Shown piece by piece: positions 1-8,366 of a stretch of DNA of 64,000 nt. The translations under genes were made by a program, and so were the position numbers. Location: NCBI RefSeq assembly GCF_019457615.1, contig NZ_CP080414.1:4103501-4167500 (forward strand), given 5' to 3'. Position 1 is the stretch's first letter, and each line of letters opens with the position of its first letter. The notes beneath the pieces are model-generated. The model had not been told where the DNA came from. It did no database searches and was given only the letters and a program-made list of their open reading frames with translations. Origin of the DNA: Shewanella zhangzhouensis (GTDB lineage Bacteria > Pseudomonadota > Gammaproteobacteria > Enterobacterales > Shewanellaceae).

Positions 1-594
1 ATCCCCTTCCTGAAGTTTTTCCTCAAGCAGCAGCTGCTCTATGTGCCTGTGCTTGGTCTCGCCTGGTGGGCACTGGATTTCCCCTTTATGCGCCGCTATT
101 CCACCGCCGAGCTGAAAAAGAATCCCAGGCTCAAGGGCAAGGACATTGAAATCACCCGCCGCGCCTGCGCCAAGTTTAAAGACAAGCCGGTGAGCGTGAT
201 GAACTTTGTGGAGGGCACCCGCTTTCAGGCTGCCAAACACAAGAAGCAGAACTCACCTTTCCAGCATCTGCTGCGCCCCAAGGCCGGCGGCATGGCCTTT
301 GCCCTTTCCGCCATGGGCGAGCAAATCCACAAGTTGGTGGACGTGGCCATTTACTACCCCGGCAAGGTGCCCAGCTTCTGGGACTTTATCTCAGGTCAGG
401 TGGATGAAATCCGCGTGCACGTGACTGTGGCGGATATCGCCAACGAGATGCGCGGCGACTACATCAACGATCGCGAGTTTAAGCAGGGCTTCCAGGAACA
501 ACTCAACCAGATCTGGGCTCGCAAAGACGGCATTCTGGCACAGCTTGCCGGTGAGAAAGAGATAAAAACTGAGGTTTCTGAACAACATGCTTAA
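1..594 (+). CDS. PlsC/YihG-type acyltransferase, 5' end cut by window
   Basis: The reading frame is open from base 1, so the start codon lies outside the window; 197 codons remain. Around residues 53-68 it carries the FVEGTR motif of glycerol-phosphate/lysophosphatidate acyltransferases (PlsC superfamily); the upstream NHxSxxD catalytic motif is missing only because of the window edge. It closely resembles the next gene over its whole visible length (shared KLKKNP..KGKD and LRPKAGG segments), so the two are tandem paralogues. Its stop overlaps the next start by 8 nt, which indicates translational coupling. The likely role is acylation of a lysophospholipid at the inner membrane, as in the YihG subgroup. 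Which acyl chain or lipid is used cannot be read from the sequence. Confidence 0.85.
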   Translation: MPFLKFFLKQQLLYVPVLGLAWWALDFPFMRRYSTAELKKNPRLKGKDIEITRRACAKFKDKPVSVMNFVEGTRFQAAKHKKQNSPFQHLLRPKAGGMAFALSAMGEQIHKLVDVAIYYPGKVPSFWDFISGQVDEIRVHVTVADIANEMRGDYINDREFKQGFQEQLNQIWARKDGILAQLAGEKEIKTEVSEQHA

Positions 595-1528
595 CTTTTT
601 GCCGGGGCCGCTGCTGTTTTTGTTAAGCGGAAGCTTGCTCATTATCAACACCGCCATTTGTGGTTCGCTGGTGTGCATCGGCGGCCTGTTCAAGCTACTG
701 ACGCCCTTCAAAGCTGGCCGAGTCCGGGTCACCATGCTGATGAACCGATTTATGTGGCTGTGGGCTACCCTCAACGGTGCCATCCTGCAGCTGATTGCCA
801 AAATCGAATGGGATGTAAAAGGTCTCGATGGGCTGGATAAAAATGGCTGGTATCTGGTGATAAGTAACCACTTGAGCGGCTTCGATATTGCCGCCCAGAC
901 GTATATCCTGCGTAACCACATTCCCATGCTCAAGTTCTTCCTCAAAAAAGAACTGATTTATGTACCCATTATGGGCCTGGGCTGCTGGGCGCTGGACATG
1001 CCCTTTATGAATCGCACCAGCCCCGAGAAGCTGAAAAAGAATCCCAAGCTCAAGGGCAAGGATCTGGAAACCACCCGCAAGGCGTGTGAGAAATTCCGCG
1101 ATCTGCCCACCTCCATCATCAACTATGTGGAAGGCAGCCGCTTTACCGAAGCAAAGCGCGACCGGCAGAACTCCCCTTATCGCTATCTGCTGCGCCCCAA
1201 GGCCGGCGGTATCGCCTTTGCCCTTTCCGCCATGGGCGAGCAGTTCAGCCACCTGCTGAACGTGACTGTGGTTTACCCCGATGCGCCCAAAGATATCCTT
1301 GCGGGGGTGATGCAGGGCAAGGTCAGCAAAATCGTTGTCAGAGTAGAAGCACTGCCGGTACCCGAAGTGGACGACAAACAATACTTCAGCAATGCCGAGT
1401 ACCGTGCCCAGTTCCAGCGCTGGCTCAATGATGTCTGGCAGAAAAAGGATGAGCAAATCCACGAACTGCTGACCGAGCACAAGGCCAGCACCAGCAGCTA
1501 CCGTGAACTGGCCGAGCGAGGCCACTGA
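587..1528 (+). CDS. PlsC/YihG-type acyltransferase
   Basis: The 313-residue protein has a hydrophobic N-terminus (about residues 5-45) that should anchor it in the inner membrane, then the PlsC motifs NHLSGFD (catalytic His/Asp, near residue 88) and YVEGSR. The family transfers acyl chains from acyl-ACP or acyl-CoA to lysophospholipids, making phosphatidate-type products. It resembles E. coli YihG more than PlsC in length and in the conserved segment LRPKAGG. It starts inside the last codons of its upstream paralogue and is followed by a strong terminator, so the pair ends a transcript. Having two copies suggests division of labour over acyl-chain type or growth temperature, which is inference. 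Confidence 0.88.
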   Translation: MLNFLPGPLLFLLSGSLLIINTAICGSLVCIGGLFKLLTPFKAGRVRVTMLMNRFMWLWATLNGAILQLIAKIEWDVKGLDGLDKNGWYLVISNHLSGFDIAAQTYILRNHIPMLKFFLKKELIYVPIMGLGCWALDMPFMNRTSPEKLKKNPKLKGKDLETTRKACEKFRDLPTSIINYVEGSRFTEAKRDRQNSPYRYLLRPKAGGIAFALSAMGEQFSHLLNVTVVYPDAPKDILAGVMQGKVSKIVVRVEALPVPEVDDKQYFSNAEYRAQFQRWLNDVWQKKDEQIHELLTEHKASTSSYRELAERGH

Positions 1529-1582
1529 CGGACTGCTCTGTTGCTTTAAAAGCGCAGCCGCTGAGTTACATAAATCGCCCAT

Positions 1583-1612
1583 AAAAAACGCCGACCCGAG
1601 TCGGCGTTTTTT
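1583..1612. terminator. Bidirectional intrinsic terminator
   Basis: A 7-bp GC-rich stem (CGCCGAC/GTCGGCG) with a 4-nt loop is flanked by an A run on the left and a T run on the right. It lies between the convergent acyltransferase and DUF523 genes and can serve both strands. Confidence 0.9.
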
Positions 1613-1662
1613 ATGGATGATGTTTTATTGGGGCTGTGCCTTATCAGTGGTCAGTTCTCAAT

Positions 1663-2172
1663 CTACGCCAGCCGCTCGGCCAGTTGTTGCAGCTGATATT
1701 CGGTAAACACTTCTATGCCGTGCCGACTCAGCAGCGCAGCGGTAATGCCATCCCCGTCAGTCAGGGTACGGGAAAAGCTGCCATCGTAAATCTGCCCCTT
1801 GCCACAGGACGGGCTGCGGGCCTTTAAAATGGCAAAACGAATATTGGCGTCCCGGGCAAGCCTTAATGCCGCCTCGGCGCCCTTCACAAAGGCGGCTGTC
1901 ACATCGTCCCCTGTCACTGTGACGACCCGAATGCTCGCTTGTGAGTGTGGCGCTTGTATGTCTGCCACAGAGCTGACAATTTCTGCCGGAGGTCTCCTTA
2001 TTTCTGCCGGAGGCCGGGGCGTCGGCAAACCACCTGCGCACTCGGGGCAGATGCCAACCAAGCGTCCCTCCTGCTGCCAGCCTTGCCACAGGGACGACGC
2101 CACTAAATTATCTTTGCCGTCATATCGCACGGCTTCGCCCAGCAGACAGGCGCTCACCAAGACTTTTTCCAT
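1663..2172 (-). CDS. DUF523 family protein (YbbK-like)
   Basis: This 169-residue protein begins with the family's VSACLLG motif, followed by a Cys-containing CPE segment near residue 38, and has the RSPSCG motif near residue 114. These are the conserved cysteine-bearing blocks of DUF523, whose biochemical role is unknown; the cysteines suggest a metal or thiol function. It is slightly longer than usual because of a small insertion near residues 53-66, where a 7-residue unit RPPAEI(R/V) is duplicated in tandem (DNA copies at 1979-1992 and 2000-2013, period 21 nt). The gene converges on the acyltransferases and diverges from the propionate operon. Confidence is high for the family and low for any function. 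Confidence 0.85.
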   Translation of the reverse strand: MEKVLVSACLLGEAVRYDGKDNLVASSLWQGWQQEGRLVGICPECAGGLPTPRPPAEIRRPPAEIVSSVADIQAPHSQASIRVVTVTGDDVTAAFVKGAEAALRLARDANIRFAILKARSPSCGKGQIYDGSFSRTLTDGDGITAALLSRHGIEVFTEYQLQQLAERLA

Positions 2173-2291
2173 TGCTTCTGCACTCTATTCAGGGCCGCGG
2201 CTTTTTACGCGAAATGCGTCCACAACAGCTACCCTTATTGGCTGATAGCCACATCATCCCATGCCTTGCAGACAAAGTGCAAAACCGCCAG

Positions 2292-2302
2292 TTGTTGACA
2301 AT
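2292..2302. promoter_or_regulatory. Upstream copy of the TTGTTGACAAT element
   Basis: The 11-mer TTGTTGACAAT occurs here and again at 2437-2447, inside the palindrome at the prp promoter. The repetition suggests a second, upstream regulator contact in the 346-bp intergenic region 2173-2518, which otherwise contains only AT-rich sequence and the promoter. This is inference from sequence only. Confidence 0.4.
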
Positions 2303-2427
2303 AAATCTTTAGATCGCGTTGTAACGCAAACAACACAGCAAACAAGTCAAAAGCACATTAACACTATAAATCAAAATCTTACACAGAAATTAAATCAAAA
2401 GATGTTATTGCTTAGACTTACGTCTAC

Positions 2428-2468
2428 GTCAACAGATTGTTGACAATCCGCCCTAAGAGGTCTAATTT
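2428..2468 (+). promoter_or_regulatory. Candidate sigma70 promoter and GntR operator of the prp operon
   Basis: The -35 hexamer TTGACA (2440-2445) and the -10 hexamer TAATTT (2463-2468) are separated by exactly 17 nt. The -35 overlaps a perfect 7-bp inverted repeat, GTCAACA-GAT-TGTTGAC (2428-2444). A dyad placed across the -35 box is typical of repression by GntR/FadR-family regulators, and such a regulator is the first gene downstream, so autoregulation is the simplest reading. The predicted transcription start is near 2475, about 44 nt before the first start codon. Confidence 0.65.
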
Positions 2469-2518
2469 TCAACCATTGTCAGCGACAGGGCCGCCGTCGA
2501 AGCGGCAACAAGCACTCA

Positions 2519-3289
2519 ATGAGCCAGAGCAACCTTAAAGATCTCAGCACTGAACGCAGCGCCAGCGAGCGCGCCACGGCCACCCTGGCCGATCAGATCC
2601 TGAGTGCCATTCAAACTGCCATCATCAAGGGCGAACTGGCCCCCGGCAGCAAGATCAACGAACAGGCACTGGCCGCCCAATTCGGCATCAGCCGCGGTCC
2701 CACCCGTGAAGCCCTGCAAACCCTGGAACGCCAACGTTTGGTGGTGCGCATGCCCCATGTGGGTGCCCGGGTGGCACAGCTGTCGGTGGAAGAACTGAAC
2801 GATCTCTACGACCTGCGCTCCACGCTGGAAGCCATGGCCTGTCGCCTCGCCGCCGAACGCATCACAGAGGCACAGCTTGCCGAGTTGCAGGCGCTGCTCG
2901 AACGCCAGGAAGCCGCACTCAAACAGGGCGACACCTATTTTCAGGAGCAGGGTGATGTGGACTTCCACTATCAAATCATTCGCGCCAGCGGCAACAAACA
3001 CCTGCAGGAAACCCTGATGGGTGGCCTGTACCACCTGCTGCGCATGTACCGTTATCAGTGCAGCAACCACCAGCGCCCAAGCCGTGCCATCGCCGAACAC
3101 AGACGTATAGTCGAGGCCATTGCCGAGCGTGACGGAGAGCTGGCAGCGCTCTTGATGCAGCGCCATATCGAACAGGGACGACGCAACACAGAGGCGCGTC
3201 TTAAAGAACTCAAGGCCGAGGCAAGCGCCCGTGAGCACAGCTCAGCTACCTTCGCCAACAAACAGCAATTAAAGGGAGAGACAGCATGA
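2519..3289 (+). CDS. GntR/FadR-family regulator of the propionate operon
   Basis: The 256-residue protein has an N-terminal winged helix-turn-helix (about residues 22-90, including the GntR signature INEQALAAQFGISRGPTREA) and a C-terminal FCD ligand-binding domain with the metal-site style segment DFHYQIIRASGN. It heads the methylcitrate genes and overlaps prpB by 4 nt (ATGA), so it is co-transcribed and probably senses a methylcitrate-cycle intermediate. In Enterobacteria this job is done by a sigma54 activator, PrpR; in Shewanella-type operons a GntR protein occupies the slot. No clear ribosome-binding site precedes the start. The ligand is unknown from sequence; a palindrome over the promoter is its likely site. 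Confidence 0.88.
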   Translation: MSQSNLKDLSTERSASERATATLADQILSAIQTAIIKGELAPGSKINEQALAAQFGISRGPTREALQTLERQRLVVRMPHVGARVAQLSVEELNDLYDLRSTLEAMACRLAAERITEAQLAELQALLERQEAALKQGDTYFQEQGDVDFHYQIIRASGNKHLQETLMGGLYHLLRMYRYQCSNHQRPSRAIAEHRRIVEAIAERDGELAALLMQRHIEQGRRNTEARLKELKAEASAREHSSATFANKQQLKGETA

Positions 3290-4170
3290 CCCACAGCGCA
3301 GGCAAGCGTTTTCGCGACGCACTGGCACGCTCCAAGCCACTGCAAATCGTCGGCACCACCAACGCCTATTTCGCTCTGATGGCCGAAAAAACCGGCTTTC
3401 AGGCCCTCTATCTGTCCGGTGCCGGGGTGGCCAACGCCTCCTATGGTCTGCCGGATCTGGGCATGACCTCCATGAACGATGTGCTGATTGATGCCGGTCG
3501 CATCACCTCAGCCACCAAGCTGCCACTTTTGGTCGACATCGACACCGGCTGGGGCGGCGCCTTCAACATCGCCCGCACCATCAAGGAATTTGAAAAGGTC
3601 GGTGTTGCCGCGGTGCACATGGAAGATCAGGTGTCGCAAAAGCGTTGCGGCCATCGCCCCAACAAGGCCGTGGTCAGCACCGAAGAGATGGTTGACCGCA
3701 TCAAGGCCGCCGTGGATGCCCGCACCGACGAGAACTTCGTCATCATGGCCCGCACCGACGCAGTAGCCGTAGAAGGCCTCGACGCCGGTATTGAGCGCGC
3801 CCAGGCCTACATCGAGGCCGGTGCCGACATGATTTTCGCAGAGGCCCTGACCGAACTGCCCCAGTACCGCAAGTTCAAGGATGCGGTAAAGGCCCCAATC
3901 CTCGCCAACATGACCGAATTCGGTCAGACCGAGCTGTTCGACAAGTCCGCCCTGTATGAAGCCGGTGCCGACATGGTGCTGTACCCGCTCGGCACCTTCC
4001 GCGCCGCCAACCAGGCAGCCCTTAAGGTGATGCAGGCGCTGATGAACGATGGCCACCAGCGCAATGTGTTGGGCACCATGCAGAGCCGCAAGGAGCTGTA
4101 CGAGTTTTTGAACTACCACAACTTTGAAGACACGCTGGACCGCCTGTTTGCCGAAGGTAAAAACAAATAA
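3286..4170 (+). CDS. prpB: 2-methylisocitrate lyase
   Basis: PrpB cleaves 2-methylisocitrate to pyruvate and succinate, the last step of the methylcitrate cycle. The 294-residue protein fits the PEP mutase/isocitrate lyase superfamily: DIDTGWGG (Mg-binding aspartates, from about residue 84), HMEDQV and the active-site loop KRCGH, with the catalytic Cys at residue 121. Its start overlaps the regulator's stop by 4 nt, and a GGGAGAG ribosome-binding site sits just upstream. It is followed by a 190-nt spacer before prpC with no obvious terminator, so transcription probably continues. Confidence 0.97.
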   Translation: MTHSAGKRFRDALARSKPLQIVGTTNAYFALMAEKTGFQALYLSGAGVANASYGLPDLGMTSMNDVLIDAGRITSATKLPLLVDIDTGWGGAFNIARTIKEFEKVGVAAVHMEDQVSQKRCGHRPNKAVVSTEEMVDRIKAAVDARTDENFVIMARTDAVAVEGLDAGIERAQAYIEAGADMIFAEALTELPQYRKFKDAVKAPILANMTEFGQTELFDKSALYEAGADMVLYPLGTFRAANQAALKVMQALMNDGHQRNVLGTMQSRKELYEFLNYHNFEDTLDRLFAEGKNK

Positions 4171-4360
4171 GCCCCGGCAAAACAGCAAAATAGAAAGCAA
4201 GGACGAAGACAGCGGGGCATAAAGCCCAGGCAGTAGCTGCTTCCCGCCCCGGTCAAGACCCCGGGGCACCAAAAGTAACCCATAAATAGTGCCGGGACCC
4301 CATCGACCCTACCCGATGCCGGCAGCCAAGAACAAACGAGTTAACGAGAGGGAATGCAAA

Positions 4361-5497
4361 ATGGCTGAGACAACCGATAAAAAACTGAGTGGTGCAGGCC
4401 TGCGTGGTCAGAGCGCCGGTGAAACCGCCCTGAGCACAGTGGGTAAATCCGGCTCAGGCCTCACCTACCGCGGCTATGACGTAAAAGATCTGGCCGAAAA
4501 CGCCAGCTTCGAAGAAGTGGCCTTCCTCATTCTCTACGGCGAGCTGCCTACTCAGCTGGAGCTGGACAACTACCGCGCCAAGCTCAAAGGTCTGCGCGGT
4601 CTGCCACAGGCACTGAAAGAAGTGCTGGAACGCATCCCCGCCAATGCTCACCCCATGGACGTGCTGCGTACCGGCTGCTCCATGCTGGGCAACCTGGAAA
4701 CCGAACACAGCTTTGCCGACCAGTTTGACGTGACCAACCGCATGCTGGCGGCCTTCCCATCCATCATCTGCTACTGGTATCGCTTCAGCCACGATGGCGT
4801 GCGCATCGAAACCGAAACCGATGACGAGCAAATCGGTGCCCACTTCCTGCACCTGCTGCACGGCAAGGCGCCATCTGCACTGCACGCCCGGGTAATGGAT
4901 GTGTCCCTCATCCTCTACGCCGAGCACGAGTTCAACGCCTCTACCTTTACCGCCCGCGTCTGTGCTTCGACCCTGTCTGACATGCACTCCTGCGTAACCG
5001 GTGCCATCGGCTCACTGCGTGGCCCGCTGCACGGCGGCGCCAACGAGGCGGCCATGGAACTGATTCAGGATATGCGCGACGAGCAGCACGCCCGCGACGT
5101 ACTGGCCGGTATGCTGGAGCGCAAAGAGAAAATCATGGGCTTTGGTCACGCCATCTACCGCGAGTCCGACCCACGCAACGCCATCATCAAAGAGTGGTCT
5201 GAAAAACTCGCCAGGGAATACGGCGATGACCGTCTGTACCGTGTTTCCGTGGCCTGCGAAGCCTTTATGTGGGAACAGAAGAAACTCTTCTGTAACGCCG
5301 ACTTCTTCCACGCCAGCGCCTATCACTTCATGGGCATTCCCACCAAACTGTTCACCCCCATCTTCGTATGTTCCCGGGTCAGCGGTTGGACCGCTCACGT
5401 GATGGAGCAGCGCAGCAACAACCGCATCATCCGCCCAAGCGCCGATTATGTGGGTGTGGAACTGCGCAGCGTGACCCCCATCAGCGAGCGCGGCTGA
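4361..5497 (+). CDS. prpC: 2-methylcitrate synthase
   Basis: PrpC condenses propionyl-CoA with oxaloacetate to 2-methylcitrate. The 378-residue protein belongs to the citrate synthase family in its short (type I, PrpC-like) form, with the His-containing active-site segments LHGGANEAAM and MGFGHAIYRESDPRN. The frame is open further upstream to 4289, but the ATG at 4361 is preferred: it follows GAGAGGGA at a suitable distance and gives the usual family length. It lies between prpB and acnD in the same orientation. Confidence 0.96.
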   Translation: MAETTDKKLSGAGLRGQSAGETALSTVGKSGSGLTYRGYDVKDLAENASFEEVAFLILYGELPTQLELDNYRAKLKGLRGLPQALKEVLERIPANAHPMDVLRTGCSMLGNLETEHSFADQFDVTNRMLAAFPSIICYWYRFSHDGVRIETETDDEQIGAHFLHLLHGKAPSALHARVMDVSLILYAEHEFNASTFTARVCASTLSDMHSCVTGAIGSLRGPLHGGANEAAMELIQDMRDEQHARDVLAGMLERKEKIMGFGHAIYRESDPRNAIIKEWSEKLAREYGDDRLYRVSVACEAFMWEQKKLFCNADFFHASAYHFMGIPTKLFTPIFVCSRVSGWTAHVMEQRSNNRIIRPSADYVGVELRSVTPISERG

Positions 5498-5598
5498 TAA
5501 CAGCGGGGCCGACGAGCAGTCGGCCCCAATAACGCCCGCAGCACCAAAACAACAGCCACTCATTATTCGCGCCCCTTTTGCATGTCTGGAACGCCGTT

Positions 5599-8187
5599 AT
5601 GAACACTCAATTCCGTAAGCCTCTGCCCGGCACCAATTTAAGCTTCTTCGATACCCGCGAGGCGGTGGACGCCATCGCCCCCGGCGCCTTCGACAAACTG
5701 CCCTACACTGCCAAGGTGCTGGCCGAAAACCTGCTGCGCAAGGCCGAGCCTGCGCGCCTGAACGACTTCTTAAGCCAGCTGATTTTCCGTAAGCAAGACC
5801 TCGACTTCCCCTGGTTCCCTGCCCGTGTGGTATGCCACGACATTCTTGGCCAAACGGCACTGGTTGACCTTGCCGGCCTGCGGGATGCCATCGCTGCCAA
5901 GGGCGGCGACCCGGCCAAGGTAAACCCTGTAGTGCCAACCCAGCTGATTGTGGACCACTCACTGGCGGTGGAGCACGGCGGCTTTGAAAAGGATGCCTTT
6001 GAGAAAAACCGCGCCATCGAAGACAGACGCAACGACGATCGCTTCCACTTTATCAACTGGACCAAAAAGGCCTTCCGCAATGTGGATGTAATTCCACCCG
6101 GCAACGGCATCATGCACCAGATAAACCTGGAAAAGATGTCACCGGTGATTCAGGTGCGTGATGGCATCGCCTTCCCCGACACCTGCGTCGGCACCGACAG
6201 CCACACTCCCCACGTGGATGCCCTCGGCGTTATCGCCATCGGCGTTGGCGGCCTCGAGGCCGAAAACGTGATGCTGGGCCGCGCCTCCTGGATGCGCCTG
6301 CCGGATATCGTGGGTGTTGAGCTCACCGGCAAGCCAAACCCCGGCATTACCGCCACCGACGTGGTGCTGGCACTGACCGAATTTTTGCGTAAAGAGCGGG
6401 TGGTAGGTGCATACCTCGAGTTCTTTGGCGAAGGCGCCAAGGCGCTCACTCTGGGTGACCGCGCCACCATCTCCAACATGACCCCCGAATATGGCGCCAC
6501 CGCCGCCATGTTCTATATCGACGAGCAGACCATCGACTATCTGCGCCTCACCGGCCGCGACGAGCAGCAGGTGCAGCTGGTTGAAAACTATGCCAAAACC
6601 ACAGGCCTGTGGGCGGACTCCATGACTGGCGCCGACTATGGCCGGGTGCTGACGTTTAACCTCTCCAGCGTAGTGCGCAACATGGCCGGGCCTTCCAACC
6701 CCCATGCCCGTTTGGCCACCAGCGACTTGGCCGCCAAGGGCATTGCCGCCGACTGGCAAGAAGAAGCAGGCAAGATGCCCGATGGCGCTGTGATCATCGC
6801 CGCCATCACCAGCTGTACCAACACCAGTAACCCCCGTAACGTGATTGCCGCGGGCCTGATTGCCCGCAACGCGGTGCAAAAAGGTCTGGTGCGCAAGCCC
6901 TGGGTGAAAACCTCTCTCGCCCCCGGCTCCAAGGCGGTTGAACTGTACCTGAAAGAAGCAGGCTTGTTGCCGTATCTTGAGCAGCTCGGCTTCGGCATTG
7001 TGGCTTTCGCCTGCACCACCTGTAACGGCATGAGCGGCGCGCTGGACCCAGTGATTCAGCAGGAAATCATCGACCGGGATCTGTACGCCACCGCCGTGCT
7101 GTCGGGCAACCGTAACTTCGACGGCCGTATCCACCCTTACGCCAAGCAGGCATTTCTGGCCTCGCCGCCTTTGGTGGTGGCCTACGCCATCGCGGGCACT
7201 GTGCGCTTCGATATCGAAAAAGATGTGCTCGGCACTGATGCCGATGGCAACGCGGTAACCCTTAAAGACCTGTGGCCAGAGGATGCGGAAATCGATGCCA
7301 TCATCAAGTCGTCGGTGAAGCCTGAGCAGTTCCGCGCCGTGTACGACCCCATGTTCAATCTCGCCGTGGAATACGGCACCGAGAAGCCACTCTACGACTG
7401 GCGTCCACAGAGCACCTACATCCGCCGTCCACCCTACTGGGAAGGCGCCCTTGCCGGTGAGCGAACCTTAAGCGGCATGCGGCCACTGGCGGTGCTGGGT
7501 GACAACATCACCACCGACCACCTGTCACCCTCCAATGCGATTCTGGCAAGCTCAGCCGCCGGTGAGTATCTGGCCAAAATGGGCCTGCCGGAGGAAGACT
7601 TTAACTCCTACGCCACCCACAGGGGCGACCACCTGACCGCCCAGCGCGCCACCTTCGCCAACCCCAAACTCTTCAACGAGATGGTGAAAGACGAAGATGG
7701 CAAGGTGAAGCAAGGCTCACTCGCCCGCCTCGAGCCGGAAGGCAAGGTGCTGCGCATGTGGGAAACCATTGAGACCTACATGGAGCGTAAGCAGCCGCTG
7801 ATCATCGTGGCCGGTAAAGACTATGGTCAGGGCTCCAGCCGTGACTGGGCCGCCAAAGGCGTGCGTCTTGCCGGTGTTGAAGTGATTGTGGCCGAAGGCT
7901 TCGAGCGCATTCACCGCACCAATCTGGTGGGCATGGGCGTGTTGCCGCTGGAGTTTATGCCGGGCGAAACCCGCATGACCTATGGCATTGATGGCACTGA
8001 AACCTTCGATGTGAAGGGCGAGCGCACCCCGGGTGCAGCCCTGACCCTGTTGGTGCACAAGAAAGATGGCCAAACCCTGGAAGTGCCGGTGAAGTGTCGC
8101 CTGGATACCGCAGAAGAAGTGTCCATTTACGAGGCAGGTGGGGTTCTGCAACGCTTCGCCCAGGACTTCTTGCAGGGAAGTGTTTGA
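5599..8187 (+). CDS. acnD: Fe-S 2-methylcitrate dehydratase AcnD
   Basis: AcnD is an aconitase-family enzyme that dehydrates 2-methylcitrate; together with PrpF it replaces PrpD. The 862-residue length matches the AcnA/AcnD branch. The cluster ligands are visible in ITSCTNTSNPRN and in the paired-Cys segment FACTTCNGMSG, and the C-terminal swivel domain contains the conserved GKDYGQGSSRDWAAKG. An in-frame TTG at 5578 exists, but the ATG at 5599 gives the normal N-terminus. The product is thought to be a 2-methylaconitate isomer that needs PrpF for further processing, which fits the adjacency of prpF. Confidence 0.95.
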   Translation: MNTQFRKPLPGTNLSFFDTREAVDAIAPGAFDKLPYTAKVLAENLLRKAEPARLNDFLSQLIFRKQDLDFPWFPARVVCHDILGQTALVDLAGLRDAIAAKGGDPAKVNPVVPTQLIVDHSLAVEHGGFEKDAFEKNRAIEDRRNDDRFHFINWTKKAFRNVDVIPPGNGIMHQINLEKMSPVIQVRDGIAFPDTCVGTDSHTPHVDALGVIAIGVGGLEAENVMLGRASWMRLPDIVGVELTGKPNPGITATDVVLALTEFLRKERVVGAYLEFFGEGAKALTLGDRATISNMTPEYGATAAMFYIDEQTIDYLRLTGRDEQQVQLVENYAKTTGLWADSMTGADYGRVLTFNLSSVVRNMAGPSNPHARLATSDLAAKGIAADWQEEAGKMPDGAVIIAAITSCTNTSNPRNVIAAGLIARNAVQKGLVRKPWVKTSLAPGSKAVELYLKEAGLLPYLEQLGFGIVAFACTTCNGMSGALDPVIQQEIIDRDLYATAVLSGNRNFDGRIHPYAKQAFLASPPLVVAYAIAGTVRFDIEKDVLGTDADGNAVTLKDLWPEDAEIDAIIKSSVKPEQFRAVYDPMFNLAVEYGTEKPLYDWRPQSTYIRRPPYWEGALAGERTLSGMRPLAVLGDNITTDHLSPSNAILASSAAGEYLAKMGLPEEDFNSYATHRGDHLTAQRATFANPKLFNEMVKDEDGKVKQGSLARLEPEGKVLRMWETIETYMERKQPLIIVAGKDYGQGSSRDWAAKGVRLAGVEVIVAEGFERIHRTNLVGMGVLPLEFMPGETRMTYGIDGTETFDVKGERTPGAALTLLVHKKDGQTLEVPVKCRLDTAEEVSIYEAGGVLQRFAQDFLQGSV

Positions 8188-8211
8188 GCGTTCTCTTGCC
8201 GCGATCCCCAC

Positions 8212-8256
8212 GCCGGGAGTGCTCATGTATCGGCTGATACACTCCGCGCTCCCGGC
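8212..8256 (+). promoter_or_regulatory. Long interrupted hairpin between acnD and prpF
   Basis: The outer arms GCCGGGAG (8212-8219) and CTCCCGGC (8249-8256) pair perfectly over 8 bp. Inside, TGTATC/GATACA (8226-8231 and 8236-8241) form a second stem with a 4-nt loop. No T run follows, so it is not a normal intrinsic terminator. It could be an RNA-processing or stability element that sets the ratio of AcnD to PrpF; the role is inference. Confidence 0.55.
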
Positions 8257-8366
8257 TCGGCCTCACAGCAAGATCTCCGCTCTTGAGCAGATTGAAGTGA
8301 AGTCAGAAATTGGCTTTGCTCTCAGACCTGTCAACGAAAGATATTAATGTCAAAGGATTCAATGCT

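Noticed and set aside
6139..7134. 331-codon open frame antisense to acnD
   Set aside because: It lies wholly inside acnD, whose motifs are intact. Long antisense frames are common in GC-rich genes.
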